Origin: Treponema sp.
Lineage (GTDB): Bacteria > Spirochaetota > Spirochaetia > Treponematales > Breznakiellaceae
Direction: 5' to 3'
NCBI GenBank assembly: GCA_009784995.1
Contig: WQXE01000115.1
Coordinates: forward strand, 1 to 6,037
DNA: 6,037 bases
Shown here: one piece after another, positions 1 to 6,037 of the stretch
How positions within the stretch are numbered: position 1 is the stretch's first letter
How the letters are laid out: every line of letters begins with the position of its first letter
Made by a program: the position numbers and the translations under genes
The notes under the pieces: model-generated
Databases searched by the model: none
What the model was told of the DNA's origin: nothing
The model's input: only the letters and a program-made list of their open reading frames with translations

Positions 1-47
1 AAAAAAATAAACGAGGCATATCTTAAAATTTGAATAATTTTTTTCAT
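1..47 (-). CDS. Possible start of a divergent gene for an exported protein (partial)
   Basis: Read on the minus strand from an ATG at 47-45, the frame stays open to the window edge and gives MKKIIQILRYASFIF. This is the usual start of a signal peptide: two lysines after the initiator Met, followed by a mainly hydrophobic stretch. A promoter-like pair lies just upstream (61-89), but it would leave only about 7 nt of leader, and no Shine-Dalgarno sequence is visible. Only 15 full codons can be seen, so no function can be given. The competing reading is the tail of a plus-strand gene: frame 1 is open from base 1 and encodes KKINEAYLKI before a TGA at 31-33. The two readings exclude each other for practical purposes. 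I slightly prefer the divergent start because of its signal-peptide character. Confidence 0.3.
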   Translation of the reverse strand, partial: MKKIIQILRYASFIF

Positions 48-60
48 AGCTATTAATTAA

Positions 61-89
61 AGTATAGATTGTTTAAATAAAAAAGTCTA
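61..89 (-). promoter_or_regulatory. Possible sigma-70-type promoter for the divergent minus-strand gene
   Basis: On the minus strand TAGACT (89-84, 4 of 6 matches to TTGACA) and TATACT (66-61, 5 of 6 matches to TATAAT) are separated by exactly 17 bp. The predicted +1 would be near 54, about 7 nt before the candidate ATG at 47. The -35 element overlaps the proposed -10 of rdgB (88-93), so polymerase binding in the two directions would compete. In DNA this AT-rich, chance matches are common. Confidence 0.25.
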
Positions 90-93
90 CAAT
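65..93 (+). promoter_or_regulatory. Possible rdgB promoter placing +1 on the ATG
   Basis: TACAAT at 88-93 matches the -10 consensus at 5 of 6 positions. The best element 17 bp upstream, TAGATT at 65-70, is weak (3 of 6 to TTGACA). Six bases (94-99) separate the -10 from the ATG at 100, so a standard +1 falls on the A of the start codon. There is no purine-rich ribosome binding site before the ATG. The same geometry recurs at the barrel gene. A transcript from here would probably carry both rdgB and the helicase gene. Confidence 0.35.
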
Positions 94-99
94 ATTCGC

Positions 100-693
100 A
101 TGAATATATGGTTCGCGACAAATAATAAACATAAAAAAGAAGAGCTGGAAGCCATACTTGGCAGAAACCTTAAAATCCCAACAGACGAAGGTTATATATT
201 TGATCCTGAAGAAACCGGCTCAACATTTTATGAAAATACACTTATAAAAGCGAGAGAATTACACAAACTGCTTGGAAACAACGATTTTGTAATCGCGGAT
301 GATTCGGGTCTTTGTGTTGACGGCTTAAACGGACGACCCGGAGTTTTATCCGCTCGTTACGGTATGGAAAACGGACAAAAGCTTACAAGCCATGAACAAA
401 ACATCATGTTATTGGACGAACTCGCGGATAACCCAATACGAACTGCCCGTTTTGTCTGCTCTATGGTACTTCTTTTAAGTAATGACCGTTTTTTTATCGC
501 ACAGGAAACTCTTGAAGGTGAAATTGTAAAAAAAGACCAAATGAGAGGGGACGGTGGTTTTGGATATGACCCAATCTTTTTTGTTCCGCGGCTTAACCGT
601 ACATTGGCGCAAGCTACAGCGGATGAGAAAAACACGTTAAGCCATCGCGGCAAAGCCGGTAAATTAATTTCAAAATACTTACTTACAATTTAA
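100..693 (+). CDS. rdgB: RdgB/HAM1-family non-canonical purine NTP pyrophosphatase
   Basis: This enzyme family hydrolyses XTP, ITP and dITP to the monophosphate and pyrophosphate, keeping deaminated purines out of DNA and RNA. It is a cytoplasmic, Mg-dependent homodimer. The product is 197 residues, the usual family length. Visible motifs in order are the N-terminal substrate loop FATNNKHKKEE (5-15), GSTFYENTLIKA (40-51), ADDSGL (66-71, with Asp68 the likely catalytic acid), GRPGVLSARYG (78-88), GFGYDPIFFVP (153-163) and KNTLSHRGKA (177-186). All core motifs are intact. The start is chosen because the family motif begins within five residues of this Met, and the frame is closed upstream by a TAA at 58-60. 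No Shine-Dalgarno sequence is present. The gene ends 4 bp before the helicase gene, which implies co-transcription. Function is assigned from family motifs and is secure. Confidence 0.96.
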   Translation: MNIWFATNNKHKKEELEAILGRNLKIPTDEGYIFDPEETGSTFYENTLIKARELHKLLGNNDFVIADDSGLCVDGLNGRPGVLSARYGMENGQKLTSHEQNIMLLDELADNPIRTARFVCSMVLLLSNDRFFIAQETLEGEIVKKDQMRGDGGFGYDPIFFVPRLNRTLAQATADEKNTLSHRGKAGKLISKYLLTI

Positions 694-697
694 CAAC

Positions 698-2791
698 ATG
701 GCAAAAATAAACATAAAACACGACTTAAATGAACCACAAAATAAAGCTGTAACCAGTATCGAAGGACCCGCGTTGATTATCGCGGGAGCGGGTTCCGGTA
801 AAACAAGAGTTATAACTTACCGAATCGCCTACATGCTGGAAAAAGGAATTCCGCAGTCCGCGATTTTAGCGTTAACTTTTACCAATAAAGCCGCCCGCGA
901 AATGGAACAGCGTGTTAAAGAAATAACAGGAAAAAAACTGCAAAGCCTTACTGTAAGCACTTTTCACGCTTTTGGACTTATCATCATCAAAGATAATTAT
1001 GAACAAGTTGGCTTTAGAAAGAATTTTTCCATTTATGATGAAACCGATAAAATAACTTTAATAAAAGAATCATTGCGTGAATGTAAATTATTTTCACAAA
1101 AAATCGATCTTTACGCTCTAAATCAATTTTTTTCAAAAATAAAAACAGGACTTGCCAAATGGAAAGACAGTATTAATCTATTTGGAATTGATATGGAGCC
1201 TGTATATAATGAATATCAGCAGGCTCTAAAAATATATAACGCGGTGGATTTTGACGATCTTTTAACAATTCCGCTGGAACTTTTACAAACCAATTCCGAA
1301 GTTTTACAAAAATACAGGAATAAATTCCGTTATATACTTGTTGACGAATTTCAGGATACAAGTTTAATCCAGTATAAACTTTTAAAATTACTCGCGGAAA
1401 ACGAAAACGCGAATATATGCGTAGTAGGAGATGACGATCAATCAATTTATTCATGGAGAGGAGCGAATTACGAAAACATTTTAACATTCGAGAAAGATTT
1501 TCCAGACAGGATAGAAATAAAACTTGAACAAAATTACCGTTCTACTTCGACAATTTTAAACGCGGCGAACGGCGTTATTTCGCATAATACAGGTAGAAAA
1601 GAAAAAAATCTTTGGTCACCCAAAGAAGGCGGAAAACCAATAGAACTTTTTTATCCTGAAAATGAATCAGCCGAAGCGGAATTTATCGCGAGTCAGATTC
1701 GATCTTTAATGATATCCGAAAAATATAAATACCACGATTTTGGAGTTTTAACAAGAACAAACTCTCTTGCGCGTAACATAGAAGAATCTTTTTTAGCGGA
1801 AAATATTCCCTACCGCGTTTCCGGAGGAACAAGTTTTTTTCAGCGAAAGGAAATAAAAGATATAACTTCATACCTAAGAGTAATCGCGAATCCCGATGAC
1901 GATGTCAGTCTTTTACGGATAATTAACACTCCGCGAAGAGGCATCGGTAAAACCACGGTTTCAGTTTTAAACGAAACCGCGAAGAAAAATAATATCAGTA
2001 TTTGGGATTCAATAACACGATTAAATTACGCGCGTTCACAGGGGCAACAGGGTCTTTTTCAGGAAAAAGGAGCCGCGACAGAAATAGAAGAATTTACGGC
2101 AATGATAGAAAATTTCCGCGCTCTTTTATTGGAACGTCAAAGCGAAGATGGAAAACCATGGAAGCTTTCCCAATGTGTTTTAAAATTAATTAACGAAATT
2201 GATTATTGGAGTTATCTTGTTCTTGAACACGGCAAAGATGAAAAAAAAGCAAGATGGAAATACAGCAATATCGAATATTTTATAAGAATGATAGAAAACT
2301 GGGAATCTGATCCCGACAATCTTGACGCGGGACTCTACCCCTGGCTTAATCGCATAAGCTTGATAACACGGGACGACGGAGAAGAGGATAACGAAGGCAA
2401 GGTAAATCTTTCTACAATCCACGCGGCGAAAGGTCTTGAGTTTCCTGTTGTTTTTATCGCCGGGGTCGAAGAGGGATTAATCCCCCACGAAAAAAGTCTG
2501 GAAGAATCAGATGATGAATCAGGGAACGGTCTTACAGGCAGCATCGAGGAAGAAAGACGGCTTTTTTATGTAGCCATTACAAGAGCCAGGGAAAAGTTAT
2601 ACATTACAAGCTGTTTAAAACGCCGTCATTTACAAAATACAAAGGAATGTAAGCCTTCCTCGTTTTTGGAAGAAATACCAAAAGAAATGATTACGACTCA
2701 TGTAAAGGAAAAAGAGGTAGCCGACGAAGATCAGGCTGAGAATTTTATCGCTCAAATTAAGGCAATTTTGGACAATCCATTGACGAATTAA
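698..2791 (+). CDS. uvrD: UvrD/PcrA/Rep-type superfamily 1A 3'-5' DNA helicase
   Basis: This is an ATP-driven single-strand DNA translocase and helicase of the family used in excision repair, fork restart and clearing of proteins from DNA. The 697-residue product has the full motif set: Q motif LNEPQNKAV (10-18), Walker A AGAGSGKT (29-36), motif Ia LALTFTNKAAREM (58-70), Ib TVSTFHAFG (85-93), motif II LVDEFQDTS (214-222), motif III VVGDDDQSIYSWRGA (242-256), motif IV LEQNYRS (276-282), motif V around STIHAAKGLEFPVVF (572-586) and motif VI ERRLFYVAITRAREKL (619-634). The 2A and 2B domains lie between motifs IV and VI. After PSSFLEEIP (653-661) only 36 residues remain, shorter than the tail of typical PcrA or UvrD and closer to Rep in overall length. 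Motifs do not separate the three subfamilies, so the symbol is nominal. The ATG lies 4 bp after the rdgB stop with no ribosome binding site. This suggests translational coupling. Confidence 0.95.
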   Translation: MAKINIKHDLNEPQNKAVTSIEGPALIIAGAGSGKTRVITYRIAYMLEKGIPQSAILALTFTNKAAREMEQRVKEITGKKLQSLTVSTFHAFGLIIIKDNYEQVGFRKNFSIYDETDKITLIKESLRECKLFSQKIDLYALNQFFSKIKTGLAKWKDSINLFGIDMEPVYNEYQQALKIYNAVDFDDLLTIPLELLQTNSEVLQKYRNKFRYILVDEFQDTSLIQYKLLKLLAENENANICVVGDDDQSIYSWRGANYENILTFEKDFPDRIEIKLEQNYRSTSTILNAANGVISHNTGRKEKNLWSPKEGGKPIELFYPENESAEAEFIASQIRSLMISEKYKYHDFGVLTRTNSLARNIEESFLAENIPYRVSGGTSFFQRKEIKDITSYLRVIANPDDDVSLLRIINTPRRGIGKTTVSVLNETAKKNNISIWDSITRLNYARSQGQQGLFQEKGAATEIEEFTAMIENFRALLLERQSEDGKPWKLSQCVLKLINEIDYWSYLVLEHGKDEKKARWKYSNIEYFIRMIENWESDPDNLDAGLYPWLNRISLITRDDGEEDNEGKVNLSTIHAAKGLEFPVVFIAGVEEGLIPHEKSLEESDDESGNGLTGSIEEERRLFYVAITRAREKLYITSCLKRRHLQNTKECKPSSFLEEIPKEMITTHVKEKEVADEDQAENFIAQIKAILDNPLTN

Positions 2792-2808
2792 TGTATTTTT
2801 GATATTAT
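2780..2808 (+). promoter_or_regulatory. Predicted sigma-70-type promoter of the barrel gene, apparently leaderless
   Basis: TTGACG at 2780-2785 (5 of 6 to TTGACA) and TATTAT at 2803-2808 (5 of 6 to TATAAT) are separated by exactly 17 bp. The -35 lies in the last codons of the helicase gene and the -10 in the 23-bp gap. Six bases follow the -10 before the ATG at 2815, so +1 coincides with the A of the start codon. No Shine-Dalgarno sequence lies between them. A second reading exists: TATTTTTG at 2794-2801 matches the Bacteroidetes-type TAnnTTTG box, but its upstream TTG is poorly spaced and the proteins do not suggest that phylum. Confidence 0.5.
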
Positions 2809-2814
2809 TTTAGT

Positions 2815-4569
2815 ATGAAAACACGTTTTTTAATCATTTTACTACTCGCTGTATTTTGCGCCGGATTAGCGGCACAATCTACCGCGAGTGAGATAGCAGC
2901 CCTTGCCGCGTCAGAAACAGTTACCTGGGCGCAAGCCGCTCGTTATATATTACAGGCTTCGAATGTATTGGTTACCGCCAATCCAAATGACGCGTTCTGG
3001 CACGCGGCTATTCGCAAATGGCTGCCCTATAATGCCGAACCTGATGAAACAGCCAGAATTGACGGTGTATCCTTATTAATAATGGAAGCCTTTAATCTTC
3101 GCGGTGGAGCGATGTATTCGATATCGGGAAATCAGCATTACGCTTACCATGAACTTATTAATATGGGTGTTATCACAGGTACAGTAGACAGATTCAGAAT
3201 GATAACCGGAGAACAATTGGTTCTTTTTACCGGCAACCTTTTAGCAATAAAAGACGAAGAACAGCGAATCGCCGCTTTATTCGCGGAGGAAAGACTGGCG
3301 AGAGAAAAAAAAGACGTATTACAGCCGGATACATTTAATTTTAGAATTTTTACTGACCAATTGACGGCAGTACATTCATACAGCAATAATAATATATATG
3401 AATATCGCGCCAAAATTACGCCATCAATAACTTTTCTTTTGAGCGATAAAGGTAATTTTAATATTTCACTTGGACTAACAGCGGGATTTGATGATTTTTT
3501 CTATGATGATAATGAATCATTATACAGTATTTTAGAACTTTTACAAACCGATTTGTATTTACGTTTTGGAGATATTGGATTTAGGGTGGGTCGATTTCAT
3601 TATTCCGACCCCATGAAGTTTGTCGCTGACAGTCTTTTTGACGGAGTTCAATTATTTTATTATCCTTCCGATGGCGGACTGTTTAGTTTTGGAGCCTGGT
3701 TCACAGGTATATTATACAAAAAAACCGCGAATATAATGATGACCGAAAGCGAACGAATGTATTATTACACTCCAATAGATAGAGATAATTTTCTTGGTAC
3801 TTACTTCGCTACAAATCGTTTCCTTCTTTCCTTCGATTGGGAACATCCGTCTGTAATCGATTTTCTGCATTTAAACGCTACGGTTAATTGGCAAATTGAC
3901 GGTACTAGTTCTGATTTAAGGGAAAGATTAAACAGCCAATATTTTTCTTTAAGAGCGGCTATGGAATATGAGGATTTTTATTTTGTCGCCGGCGGAAGCA
4001 TAGGAACATTTTTTTCCATAGTCGGTGATGATTTGACAAATTTTAAATTTGTCGACTTTGACAGATTTTCATTAGCCGCGGAGCTTGGAATATATTATAT
4101 AATATCCTCGCAAAATGACAGCGTGGTTTCTTTTACTTTAACTTTTGGAACCGGAAACGTACTTCTTTTTAGATTTACAGAAAAAGGAAGCGGGCTTCCT
4201 TTTTATCCTTATGTCCCTTTAACAACAAGTTTTTATGGAAAAATATACCAACCAACCATAAGCGGACTTACACTCTTTAAAGTTGATTATAAAACCAATT
4301 TAAATCATCTATGGGGCATGAATTTTACCGCCGCGTATTATATACGTAATGATGAAACAATTTATCCGGGTAATATCTATGGCGATGATCTTGGCGCCGG
4401 CGAAAACTTTCTGGGCGCTGAAGTATACACGCAAATAATTTTTAATCCGTTTTCTGATTTACAATACAATTTAGGCATAGGCGCTTTTATTCCAAAACTT
4501 GGAAATAACTGGCCTGACGCTAAAACAAAAGTTCGGGTTAGTTTGACAACTTTATTTTATTTACATTAA
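2815..4569 (+). CDS. Secreted protein with SLH-like N-terminal region and predicted outer-membrane beta-barrel
   Basis: The 584-residue product starts with a clear signal peptide: MKTR, a hydrophobic core at 5-18, and a likely signal peptidase I site after LAA (18-20) before Gln21. Cys15 is preceded by Phe, so a lipoprotein is unlikely. Residues 35-145 resemble degenerate S-layer-homology repeats; the best stretch is YHELINMGVITG (111-122), then a turn and TGEQLVLFTGNLL (131-143). A charged, probably helical linker spans 145-167. From about 175 to the end the sequence alternates polar and hydrophobic or aromatic residues with short Asp/Asn/Gly turns, as in a barrel; LYLRFGDIGFRVGRFHY (247-263) recalls porin-like proteins. 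The last strand ends in TTLFYLH. SLH, helical spacer, then barrel is the plan of peptidoglycan-tethered porins such as OmpM. I infer an outer-membrane channel or anchor; its substrate is unknown. It appears to have its own promoter and no ribosome binding site. Family assignment needs a profile search. Confidence 0.8.
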   Translation: MKTRFLIILLLAVFCAGLAAQSTASEIAALAASETVTWAQAARYILQASNVLVTANPNDAFWHAAIRKWLPYNAEPDETARIDGVSLLIMEAFNLRGGAMYSISGNQHYAYHELINMGVITGTVDRFRMITGEQLVLFTGNLLAIKDEEQRIAALFAEERLAREKKDVLQPDTFNFRIFTDQLTAVHSYSNNNIYEYRAKITPSITFLLSDKGNFNISLGLTAGFDDFFYDDNESLYSILELLQTDLYLRFGDIGFRVGRFHYSDPMKFVADSLFDGVQLFYYPSDGGLFSFGAWFTGILYKKTANIMMTESERMYYYTPIDRDNFLGTYFATNRFLLSFDWEHPSVIDFLHLNATVNWQIDGTSSDLRERLNSQYFSLRAAMEYEDFYFVAGGSIGTFFSIVGDDLTNFKFVDFDRFSLAAELGIYYIISSQNDSVVSFTLTFGTGNVLLFRFTEKGSGLPFYPYVPLTTSFYGKIYQPTISGLTLFKVDYKTNLNHLWGMNFTAAYYIRNDETIYPGNIYGDDLGAGENFLGAEVYTQIIFNPFSDLQYNLGIGAFIPKLGNNWPDAKTKVRVSLTTLFYLH

Positions 4570-4590
4570 TAACAATTAAAAGCTTCGCGT

Positions 4591-6037
4591 TTAAAGCGTA
4601 ACTTCTTTAAAAGGCGGAGCTTCTTTCATAACTCTCGCGATTATTTGATTATTTTCCAGTAAAACATCTGGATCATTTTCTAAAATAGATAAAACATCAT
4701 CTCGCGCTTTTTTTAATTCTTCAAAATCACGAACAGGATTCGCGATTCCCAGCGAAAGATAGCCGGATTGTTCGATTCCAGTTATTAAACCGGGACCTCG
4801 AATTTTTAAATCTTCTTCGGCGATAACAAATCCGTCTGTATTTTCCAGCATTACAAGTAAACGTGTTTTCGCGTCTTCGGTATATTCGTCGGAATAAACC
4901 AAAAAACAGTACGATTGTTCCTGCCCTCTTCCTACTCGCCCGCGCAATTGATGAAGCGCGGATAAACCAAAACGTTCCGCGTGTTCAATTACCATACAAG
5001 TAGCGTTTGGCACATCTACTCCAACTTCCACTACACTCGTTGCTGTAAGTATTTTAATTTCACCTTTACGAAAAGAATCCATAGTTTGTTTTTTTTCTTC
5101 TTCCGGTATTTTTGAATGGATTAAAGCGATTTTAAAACCCGGGAATATTTTTTTTGATAATCTGTCCATCATAGAAACCGCGTCTTTTATTTCATCACCG
5201 TCTGCTATTAAGGGGTATACAAAATACGCTTGCCTTCCTTTCTCTAATTCCTTTCGTATATAATCATAAACTTTTTTTTCATTTGATTCTTTCGCGAGAT
5301 GAGTTATAATCGGTTTCCTTCCCGGCGGTTTATCTTTTATTACAGATACATCCATATCACCGAATATTGTTAAAGCTAATGTACGAGGAATCGGAGTCGC
5401 GCTCATCATTAAAAGATCCGGCGAATGACCCTTTGTCATGATTAAAGAACGCTGAGTTACACCAAATCGATGCTGCTCGTCTATAACAACAAGTTTTAAA
5501 TTTTTATACTCTACATCTTTGGAAAATAGAGCGTGAGTTCCAATAATTATATTAATCATTCCATTTGCCAGGTTTTTTAACAGTTCTTTCCTGCCTGCCG
5601 CTTTAACATTACCTGTAAGAAAAGCAATTCTTATTCCCAAGGGTTCTAAAACAAGCGCCGCGTTTTCCGCGTGCTGGCGTGCAAGTAATTCTGTCGGCGC
5701 CATAATCGCGGCTTGTCCCGCTCCCTCTATAGTTCTAAGCGCGGCCATAAAAGAAACAAGTGTTTTTCCGGAACCGACATCTCCCTGTAAAAGACGAGCC
5801 ATAGGTATATTCGCGCAAATGTCCTGATTAATATCTGTAATCGCGTCCAGTTGTCCTTGTGTTAAAGAAAAAGGAAGCCTTTCTAAAAGATGTTGTTGTA
5901 ATGGTGAAAAAGATTTATCCATTAACACATTACTATGTAACTCGTTCTGTAATATTTTATTTTTATATTTTTTTCTTTCTATCGCGCGGCGTAAAATTAA
6001 AACTTCAAGGTAAAATAGTTCTTCATAAATAAGAGTT
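4591..6037 (-). CDS. recG: ATP-dependent DNA helicase RecG (5' end outside window)
   Basis: RecG is a superfamily 2 double-strand DNA translocase that remodels stalled replication forks, Holliday junctions and D-loops. The visible part is 481 residues; the frame is open to the window edge. A GTG at 5928 is not the real start, because the 36 codons upstream of it encode family-typical sequence (IYEELFYLEVLILRR...). About 200 residues, mostly the N-terminal wedge domain, are missing. Numbered from the first visible residue: FSLTQGQ (56-62), Walker A LLQGDVGSGKT (82-92), motif Ia MAPTELLARQH (112-122), DEQH box VVIDEQHRFG (183-192), motif III MMSATPIPRT (210-219), motif V SVVEVGVDVPNAT (334-346), motif VI QLRGRVGRG (363-371), and the TRG translocation region from DGFVIAEEDLKIRGPG to EQSGYLSLG (401-430). 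The DEQH box and TRG region separate RecG from Mfd and PriA. It is convergent with the barrel gene, 21 bp away. Confidence 0.97.
   Translation of the reverse strand, partial: TLIYEELFYLEVLILRRAIERKKYKNKILQNELHSNVLMDKSFSPLQQHLLERLPFSLTQGQLDAITDINQDICANIPMARLLQGDVGSGKTLVSFMAALRTIEGAGQAAIMAPTELLARQHAENAALVLEPLGIRIAFLTGNVKAAGRKELLKNLANGMINIIIGTHALFSKDVEYKNLKLVVIDEQHRFGVTQRSLIMTKGHSPDLLMMSATPIPRTLALTIFGDMDVSVIKDKPPGRKPIITHLAKESNEKKVYDYIRKELEKGRQAYFVYPLIADGDEIKDAVSMMDRLSKKIFPGFKIALIHSKIPEEEKKQTMDSFRKGEIKILTATSVVEVGVDVPNATCMVIEHAERFGLSALHQLRGRVGRGQEQSYCFLVYSDEYTEDAKTRLLVMLENTDGFVIAEEDLKIRGPGLITGIEQSGYLSLGIANPVRDFEELKKARDDVLSILENDPDVLLENNQIIARVMKEAPPFKEVTL

Noticed and set aside
12..15. Cys15 of the barrel protein as a lipoprotein attachment site (residue numbers)
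   Set aside because: The preceding residues A-V-F end in Phe, which does not fit even the relaxed spirochaete lipobox, and a good signal peptidase I site follows at residue 20.
25..44. Terminator-like stem AAAATT/AATTTT followed by T residues
   Set aside because: Six A-T pairs with a five-base loop are too weak for an intrinsic terminator and are expected in sequence this AT-rich.
357..653. Minus-strand 98-codon frame opposite rdgB, and similar frames at 1173-1487, 1683-1871, 2186-2422, 2335-2544 and 3144-3413
   Set aside because: Each lies wholly within a well-supported gene on the opposite strand, shows no recognisable motif or signal, and overlaps conserved catalytic regions.
2002..2193. 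Plus-strand 63-codon frame inside the helicase gene
   Set aside because: It is an out-of-frame shadow within the helicase 2A/2B region, with biased composition and no initiation signal.
4092..4105. Perfect 14-bp palindrome ATATTATATAATAT
   Set aside because: It lies inside the barrel gene where it encodes Tyr-Tyr-Ile-Ile type residues, is pure A/T, and has no partner site; chance is enough.
5926..5928. GTG at 5928 as the start of recG
   Set aside because: The frame continues upstream to the window edge with typical RecG sequence and lacks about 200 N-terminal residues, so the gene is cut by the window.
1..6037. Novel defence, mobile or RNA-based system
   Set aside because: Almost every base is covered by recognisable core genes; gaps are 99, 4, 23 and 21 bp and hold no array, repeat, tRNA or structured RNA.

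Overview
This window looks like chromosomal DNA from a spirochaete, most likely a Treponema-like bacterium. It is AT-rich (G+C roughly 35-38 % by eye). The signs are an RdgB with the treponeme-like stretch FDPEETGSTF, a signal peptide ending in ...GLAAQ, and a secreted protein that joins an SLH-like N-terminus to a predicted beta-barrel. The placement rests on remembered family patterns, not on a database search, so I hold it at about 60 %.

Layout, left to right. Positions 1-99 are an AT-rich gap. It holds the rdgB promoter region and, on the minus strand, what may be the first codons of a divergent secreted protein. Positions 100-693 (+) encode RdgB/HAM1, the house-cleaning nucleotide pyrophosphatase. 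Four bases later, 698-2791 (+) encodes a UvrD/PcrA/Rep-type 3'-5' DNA helicase. After 23 bp, 2815-4569 (+) encodes a secreted, predicted outer-membrane beta-barrel protein, which appears to have its own promoter. Positions 4591 to the window edge (-) encode the C-terminal 481 residues of the branch-migration helicase RecG. It is convergent with the barrel gene, with 21 bp between them. All four readable genes end in TAA. No RNA gene, insertion sequence, CRISPR array, prophage part or clear intrinsic terminator is visible.

Three of the four genes serve genome maintenance. RdgB removes deaminated purine NTPs before they enter DNA. The UvrD-like helicase unwinds DNA in repair and at stalled forks. 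RecG remodels stalled forks and recombination intermediates. RdgB and the helicase are almost certainly co-transcribed; RecG is on the opposite strand. The barrel protein is an envelope component with no evident link to repair.

I found no new defence or mobile system; this is largely ordinary core genome. The points most worth a second look are: promoter-like elements that put the start codon of the barrel gene, and perhaps of rdgB, exactly at +1, with no Shine-Dalgarno sequence before any readable start (possible leaderless mRNAs); a strong excess of the tetranucleotide CGCG in an AT-rich background; and the SLH-plus-barrel architecture of the 584-residue protein.
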